Shown: in pieces, positions 58,019-64,000 of the stretch | Position numbering within the stretch: position 1 is the stretch's first letter | Layout: the number at the start of each line of letters is the position of its first letter | Assembly: GCA_951230915.1 (NCBI GenBank) | Contig: OX579635.1 | Coordinates: 21,204,001-21,268,000, forward strand | Reading direction: 5' to 3' | Length of the DNA stretch: 64,000 bases | Origin: Antitrichia curtipendula | Lineage: Eukaryota; Streptophyta; Bryopsida; Hypnales; Leucodontaceae | Translations under genes and position numbers: made by a program | Notes under the pieces: model-generated | Told to the model about the DNA's origin: nothing | Database searches by the model: none | Seen by the model: the letters and a program-made list of their open reading frames with translations, nothing else

Positions 58019-61000
58019 TCATTCACATCTCTCAACCAAGACAGGAGTACGCTCAAAGTCTGTTGGTCGTGTTTTACTTTCAACTAATTTTTTGAACATG
58101 GGCAAGTGGCCTTTTGCCCCAAAGAGCAAGAATGTGAATAAAGCTGAATGCAGAAAATAGTATGTTGTGCTTATTAACCCCCCAAGTGCCCAAGCCTTTC
58201 CAAGCGTAGTTTTCCTGTGAGAAAAGAGCATGTGCTTATAGGTATCCCAGTGAAGCAAATTGTTGTGCTTTTTCAAAATCCAAATGTATAGATGTTTAAA
58301 GAGCTTTCTTATTAGTGGGCTTACCAATTTTTAGTGTGAAATAGCATAGGAGTTGTGAGATTATAGCAAGAGAAATGTGTGTATCCTATTTTTAGTAAGT
58401 TGTCCCTCACCACAATGTTTGAGAAATTTGCGTGTAAGAGTTTTCTTGAATTGGAGGTGGCATGAACTACTAGAAATTGTGTAAGCACATTGAAATGCAC
58501 TTTGAGAAACTTTAAGTTCAAATGTAGAGCTATCAAACTCATTACCCACTCTACCTTACAATTGTTGAAATGCAGTTTTCTTTGATATGTAGGAATTACA
58601 AATTTAATTGCATTCAATGTTTGAAGGTTTACATTTTCAATGATGAAAATCATGAAAACACTTTACTCTTTTCACTAGGACCATTTTAAAAGCAAATAGA
58701 TAAGTACAATTATTTAAATCTCATATTAAGTGAAATTGGCAAGTTTTGCTCAAAGTTGGCAAATGAAGTAAAATTGACTAGTTGTATACTTTTATTAATG
58801 GTACCTACATGTCATTGAGGACCTTTCAAGAATAAAATATTTATTTTTTTCAATGAAAAATAAAAGCTTCTAATAGTTAACCTTCAAAATTGCTCATAAA
58901 TTTTTTTAAACGGTCAAAGGAATATATTGACTACCCACACTAAAACAAGCTTGAAATTTTATATTATCCATATATGGTCAGTTAGGCAGCTAGGAATTAA
59001 GCATGAGTTCCCTCTCTTCGAATCTTGAACTTTTACTCCTATGTGATTGAGTTGCACTTCATTAACTCCTCAAGAGAATGGATAATCAATAGAGTCCTCA
59101 AAATATGAGGAAACTCCAATACAATAAGGAAAACCACTAAGTTAGACATATGTATGAACAAAGAAGAGTTGCACCATGTTGAAATGCAAATTGTCCAACT
59201 TTTAGAAAAAATTGAAACTACCATGTGTTTCTAGAGCGTTTTTTCTAATTGTATATCAGAGTATTCAGTGCAAGATACAAACTTAATATGACTAGAATAG
59301 AAAGTGTGGTATTATGTGGTACCATGTGAGAGTAGGGATGGAGGAATCTCCAAGGCAATTAGGATGCCATCACTATTCATCCCCACTCAACAATTTGTTG
59401 TGGACTGTAAAGCGGAGCCTTGAAATAAATTGGTATTTAGTTGAAAGAAACCCTAAAGCATGGGAACAATACTACTATTCCATTGGCGTGTCCAAATAGA
59501 AAATTATTTGCACAAAGTAACCAACACAACTTGTAAACTTTGTACACTCTATGACTTGAAAATCTACACAATTCTAAAGGCCACTCATTCACTTGGTGTC
59601 CAATGGGGAATGAGTGTCACAACCAAAATTGAAGCATGTTGAAGGGAATGTTTCTCTCTCTTAAGAAATTCATGGGGAATGAATGTCACAACTACAGTAC
59701 TACATGATCACAATCCCATCACGCAAAGGTCACTATGCGGTGAAAAGATGTATCTAGCCCTAAGAGTTCTCCATGGCCCCCCAATTGGAAAATCCTTCGC
59801 CGTCAAATCAAATTTTGAAAAAAATGATTCATTCCTTTGCTATTGATCTCATATCACAGAACCAAAAAGCCCTCTACCGTCGATGTGCACCGCCGTCAAT
59901 GTTCCTTAGGGTTTGTTGATGGCGGAGTTCCGGCAATGGCATCTAGATTTTCTTTATCTTTTGGTAATCAATGCTTGCATTCCTCTTCTCTACACACCTT
60001 CATACAATGTCTGTCAGGGTGTTGGATTGTGGTGCAACTATTACGCAATTGTTGCTCGCTCACAACTGGAACCGAGTTTTTCTTTGTTAATCTTGCTTTT
60101 GGTACAATATGAACTAGGCCTAAAATTCCATGAATCTATTTTCCTTCTGCACATGCTTCTATTAGTTCTATAGGTCGACACTACACAACTGAATTTGTTC
60201 GTGGTGTTGGATCGTGGTGCAATAGGATTTGTTTTTTGTGGATGTTGGCAATCGTAATTTTCCTTCTTCCGGTTCTTGCAGGTATGTATCCCAATTGCCA
60301 TTTTGTTGCTAATTGGTTTGTGAGGTTGGATTGAATTAGAGAAGAAGAAGAGGAACTTGTCTATTTTAGAATATAGCTGATGCAAAATTAGTCAAGCATA
60401 TTTTGAAAAATTTTAGCTTTTGCAATTTTGGTGTCTTAAGACAGTGGATGAAGTAATCTAAAGGGACATCAAACGTTTTGAGGTTTTTAAATTTTGGTCA
60501 TTTTTGGAGAGATTTGCAATGGACAATAAAGCGCAAGTCACAATTGTTTTTGTTTGTGAAACCTGTTGCAACACTTTAATCAAAATGAAACTTTGAAGTT
60601 ATGTAGGTCTTGATAGTTTGCCATGTTGTAGATTGTTCTCCCGGGTAAGTAACACTTGTCATAATAAAACTTATTTATAAAAATTTCAAATACATAATAA
60701 GTTATTCTAAATGTTCATGATTATAAAATAGAAACTTTGATGTGAAAGTGTTTTGAAAGTCAAATTCAATGATATCACATTTAATAAATTTAGAAATGTA
60801 TTTTATAAGTTACAACAAATAATAAGTGAACAATAAGCCAAATCATAAATATAGGTGTGCCTATATAGAGGCTAGGTCATTTTTTAAAATAATTAATAGT
60901 TGAAAAATAAAATAAAATTTATTTTATTATTTTGATGAATATAGAATTATAGATGTTAGAGTGTAATTATAAGAGATGGTATTAGGCAACCCTATAAAGT

Positions 61001-64000
61001 TTTGGAAAGTAACCATCGCATCATAAACCAATTAAAGTACAAAGTTGTCGCTTGAAGTTTTGAAAAGCTATTTGAAAAGCCGTTTCAGAATGTGGCGTTG
61101 CCGTGTGAAGTTTGGAGAATTCTAGCTCAACTGTTGTCTCCTCCTTTGTGGTTCACCTCATTTTCTATCATTTTCCAAAACTTTGCAAGTATATAGTTTC
61201 ATTTTGAACATTGTAGCACTTTTCTTCAAAAAAAATCTATGCATCACATTGTTGTTACTTGGATCATGCACAAAACAAATGGCGCAAACAAAAATCGGGA
61301 TTTTAAGTGGAGAAGTCATATCCCGAGATAGTGCTAAGCGTAGATATGTTGACATACAAGGTTTAGTTGTTGTTGAGGATTGTTGTTGTCTTCTGAAGCT
61401 TCGATCTCCACCAGCTCCCGATTGAGGTGAGATCTCTACTCTCTTTGGCTTGTTGACAAATTCAAGCCCTCTCTAAGATGCATGCACAAGATCATCTTGT
61501 ATTGTGAGTTGTCGTTGCATTATTTGTCCCACGTTTCTCGTCTATTGTTACACATCACACTCTAGGCACTAGGTCTTTGGGTGGTGTGGGAGTTCTAAGC
61601 TAGATATTTGGTTTTGGTATATAGAAGTGGTGTACCCGATCTTGCATACTCATTTGTGGCAATATTCTCTCTTGCAAAGTTGTGAAGCCTTTGAGGGAAA
61701 AAGCCTATGAGCTCCATGTAAGTTCTCCCCTCAAGGTATGAATGGCTTCATTTGCATCTTTGTCAATATGGTTGGGATTGAGATGTTTGTGTTTATGGAT
61801 TGATTCTTGTTGAGAATTGAGTCTGCATGACATTGGGGCAAGCAATTTTAAGATCATTTATTCTAGAACTTTGTTGATCTTTGTTGTTGAATTAGTTGGG
61901 TAGATTTTATAGGGTAGGACTTGGCCACTTTGCAATTTAAGATTGCCTTGCCCTAGAACTGGTACCATCTCTTGTATGCAAGAAGTTCTCCAATCTACAA
62001 CAACTCTTACCTCAATAGCTCTTGAAGTAAGTTCAAATGATTTTTTTAGCTTTCAAAAGTTGTTTTCAAAGGTTGACTTTCTAGCTTCTAAATTGTTGAC
62101 CTTCTACCTTCTAGTGTTGTGATTTATAGATGTTTAGAGGGTTTTTGGACGGCTTAAGGAAAATGGAGATGTTTAGAGATGATTTATAGACCTCTAGAAA
62201 GAAATACAAGCTCAAAATTCATGTTAGACCCTTGGAGATGATTTTAGTAAACAAGTCCCTTGACTTATTGGTAACATATATTGTAGTTTTTTCCAGTTTA
62301 TTTTTGTTTTAGTATTGTTTCAACATAGACACAATTTAGCTTGCTCGTATGTGTTGTCAATGGGGAGCTTTGGGATACCTATCTAGTACTATAATTGTAT
62401 GTATTTTAGTTTTCAATTTTAGGATTTTGAAATTTAGGTCAGCAACTATCTACTCATATGAACATTTGAAAATTCTAAATCCCAACACTTTCAAGTCACG
62501 TTTCGACACAAAAATTTGCAATAACAATAATTGTGACCATGCTAGGCACAACTATTTGTGCTAAGATGCAATACTTATATGTAGCAATATGATATTTTAG
62601 CAAATTGCAAACATTTGAATGGATTAAAATAAGATTGAACTTACTCAATCTAATTTGTATTGCTTTGGTTTGTTGAACAAGAAGTGCTCGTGTTTAGAAT
62701 GCCCGTTCAAAATTGAATTGGTTCAGAATGCCCTTTGAAAATTTGATCTACAAATTCCTTAGATTTCTTAAGCATTGAGGTTTTATATCTTGGTTGGGCA
62801 ACTAAATACCCATCCAAATGTTTGAGTACTAATAGTAACTCTCAGCACTAGAATGTGGCGTTTTGCCTCACTGGAATTTGCCAAAACAATTAGCTGTCTA
62901 TCTACATGATGATTCGTCATTTATGAAATGTTGGACTTGATTGGATATATATAATTGAGATTAGTATTCATACTAACAATTGAAAAATTAACTTCCAATT
63001 TTAACAACTCTAATCTAGATAAGTATCCAGATTTAAATTATTTTTGGTTAACATCACCATTTCATTGCTTAAAGATGGTGACACCTGAACAGTGTTGAAC
63101 TTTTGTGTAGTTTTTGATTTCACGTCCTATAGAATTTAGAGTGGAATCTTCCATTTAATGAACATATTGTTAGTAATGTAATTAAGTAAGTTTTAGTAAT
63201 GAACCATAGTTCTTTCTATGCATTGATAGTAGCCTAGTATAATTAAGTTCGTTTAGAGCATGAATTCAAGCTTACAAATCACCAATGTACCTAATTCAAT
63301 AATTGCATCAGCAATTGGGGAGGTATGTATAGTAAGGTCTACTTCATTTACAAATTCTTGCTTCCCCTTCCCTGCGCCTATCCACTTTTCTTGACTTTAG
63401 GTCCCGGCTTCCATCCCGCACCTCCGCTTCATACGCCCATCTTTGCTCCCATGCACAATTAAATTTTTTTTAAGTATCCAAAACTTGGTGAAGTTAGCAC
63501 TTAATTGCAGACCTTCTTGTCACTACACTACCGCCCGCCTTAACTTCGCAATTGATCCTTACGGTTGATCCTTACTTTCAACATAGTTGGAAGCACCATT
63601 TTCTAGAAAAATATTTTTGAAGTATTAGCAAGTGAAAATCATGAATTTAAAAAAAAAATTGGATATGACTTGTATTTTCTTTGAATTTTCAAAATTCAAG
63701 GTCACCAAACCACTAAAATTGTTACATTGGTGGATCTTAAAACACATTCAAGAAAAATCAACAATCAACCAATCATCATTAAGTATGGGGGTGGTTTAAG
63801 GACACTTTCAGGGGATACTTTAATGGGAGTCTCTTGACATATTAATGGAAGTCTACTTTGTACAATTGAAGACAGAGATGGTTTGGGAGTCTTTCACCTC
63901 ATTGTACAAGGCCTTCCCTTTTTACTCAAAATTTCAATGATGAGCATGTGCACTATTGGTCTATTGTCTTACGTAGAAGGATTCTTTGTCATCCATCAAA
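58019..64000. other. AT-rich intergenic sequence, no gene supported
   Basis: Short frames on both strands show no family resemblance. 59860-60240 contains CCGTCGATG and GCCGTCAATG words like those in the long-arm element at 54-55.5 kb, and a short direct repeat GTGTTGGATYGTGGTGCAA (60018 and 60203). This could be a decayed relative. Nothing else is visible. Confidence 0.35.

Noticed and set aside
1..64000. tRNA, rRNA, CRISPR array or organelle DNA
   Set aside because: None seen; content is nuclear plant sequence with spliced genes and transposons.

Overview
The window is nuclear DNA of a land plant with a large, repeat-rich genome. It has spliced genes, plant families of transposable elements (Ty1/copia, CACTA, hAT, Mutator-like, pogo) and decayed copies of plant genes (an LWD1/TTG1-type WD40 protein, glycerol kinase). 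I cannot fix the species. A fern or other seed-free plant, or a conifer, is a guess from repeat density only. Only one gene looks intact: a BTB/POZ protein at 55683-57050.

Layout. 1-7.3 kb: a decayed Mutator-like element with two convergent genes, a transposase on + and a small lysine-rich protein on -. A 192-bp CACTA-type MITE sits inside the transposase. 7.9-10.4 kb: a broken LWD1-like WD40 pseudogene on - and a few orphan exon-like pieces. 10.4-22.5 kb: AT-rich decayed repeats, one family of which recurs inverted at 39.6-40.5 kb, plus a possible LTR remnant. 22512-27535: a pogo-type (Tc1/mariner superfamily) element with 26-bp terminal inverted repeats and TA target duplications. Its single gene appears to join a psq/CENP-B/DDE transposase to a C-terminal Ulp1-type (C48) SUMO-protease domain.

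27.7-47.2 kb is a set of nested insertions, each with its own target duplication. A glycerol kinase pseudogene is split by a Ty1/copia element (28058-47045, - strand, 210-bp LTRs, duplication ATTGA). That element's RNase H is split by a non-autonomous CACTA element (28949-42812, duplication AAT). That in turn holds an 11.8-kb hAT element (30682-42521, ends CAGGGTTGAC, duplication CACGTAGG). The hAT element is unusually large. It carries a DUF659-type transposase with a long acidic C-terminal extension and two other genes in opposite orientation near its ends. Both of those encode a related N-terminal module that I do not recognise; one also has a coiled coil and a RING-H2 finger. Arrays of CGGACG/CGTCCG lie at both ends and again in front of the transposase gene.

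47.2-51.5 kb: a second decayed pogo-type transposase on -, interrupted by a 266-bp hAT MITE. An almost identical MITE copy lies at 53979-54244, inside a third kind of element with ~217-bp inverted arms (53965-55544). 55.6-57.1 kb: the BTB/POZ gene. 57.1-64 kb: AT-rich sequence with no gene I can support. A 200-base assembly gap (38640-38839) falls in the hAT transposase extension.

Most reading frames are broken by stops, so most elements here are probably dead. The two near-identical hAT MITEs, the one intact hAT target duplication and the preserved Ulp1 splice sites point to fairly recent activity. The observations most worth following are the pogo-Ulp1 fusion and the hAT element with paired accessory genes.
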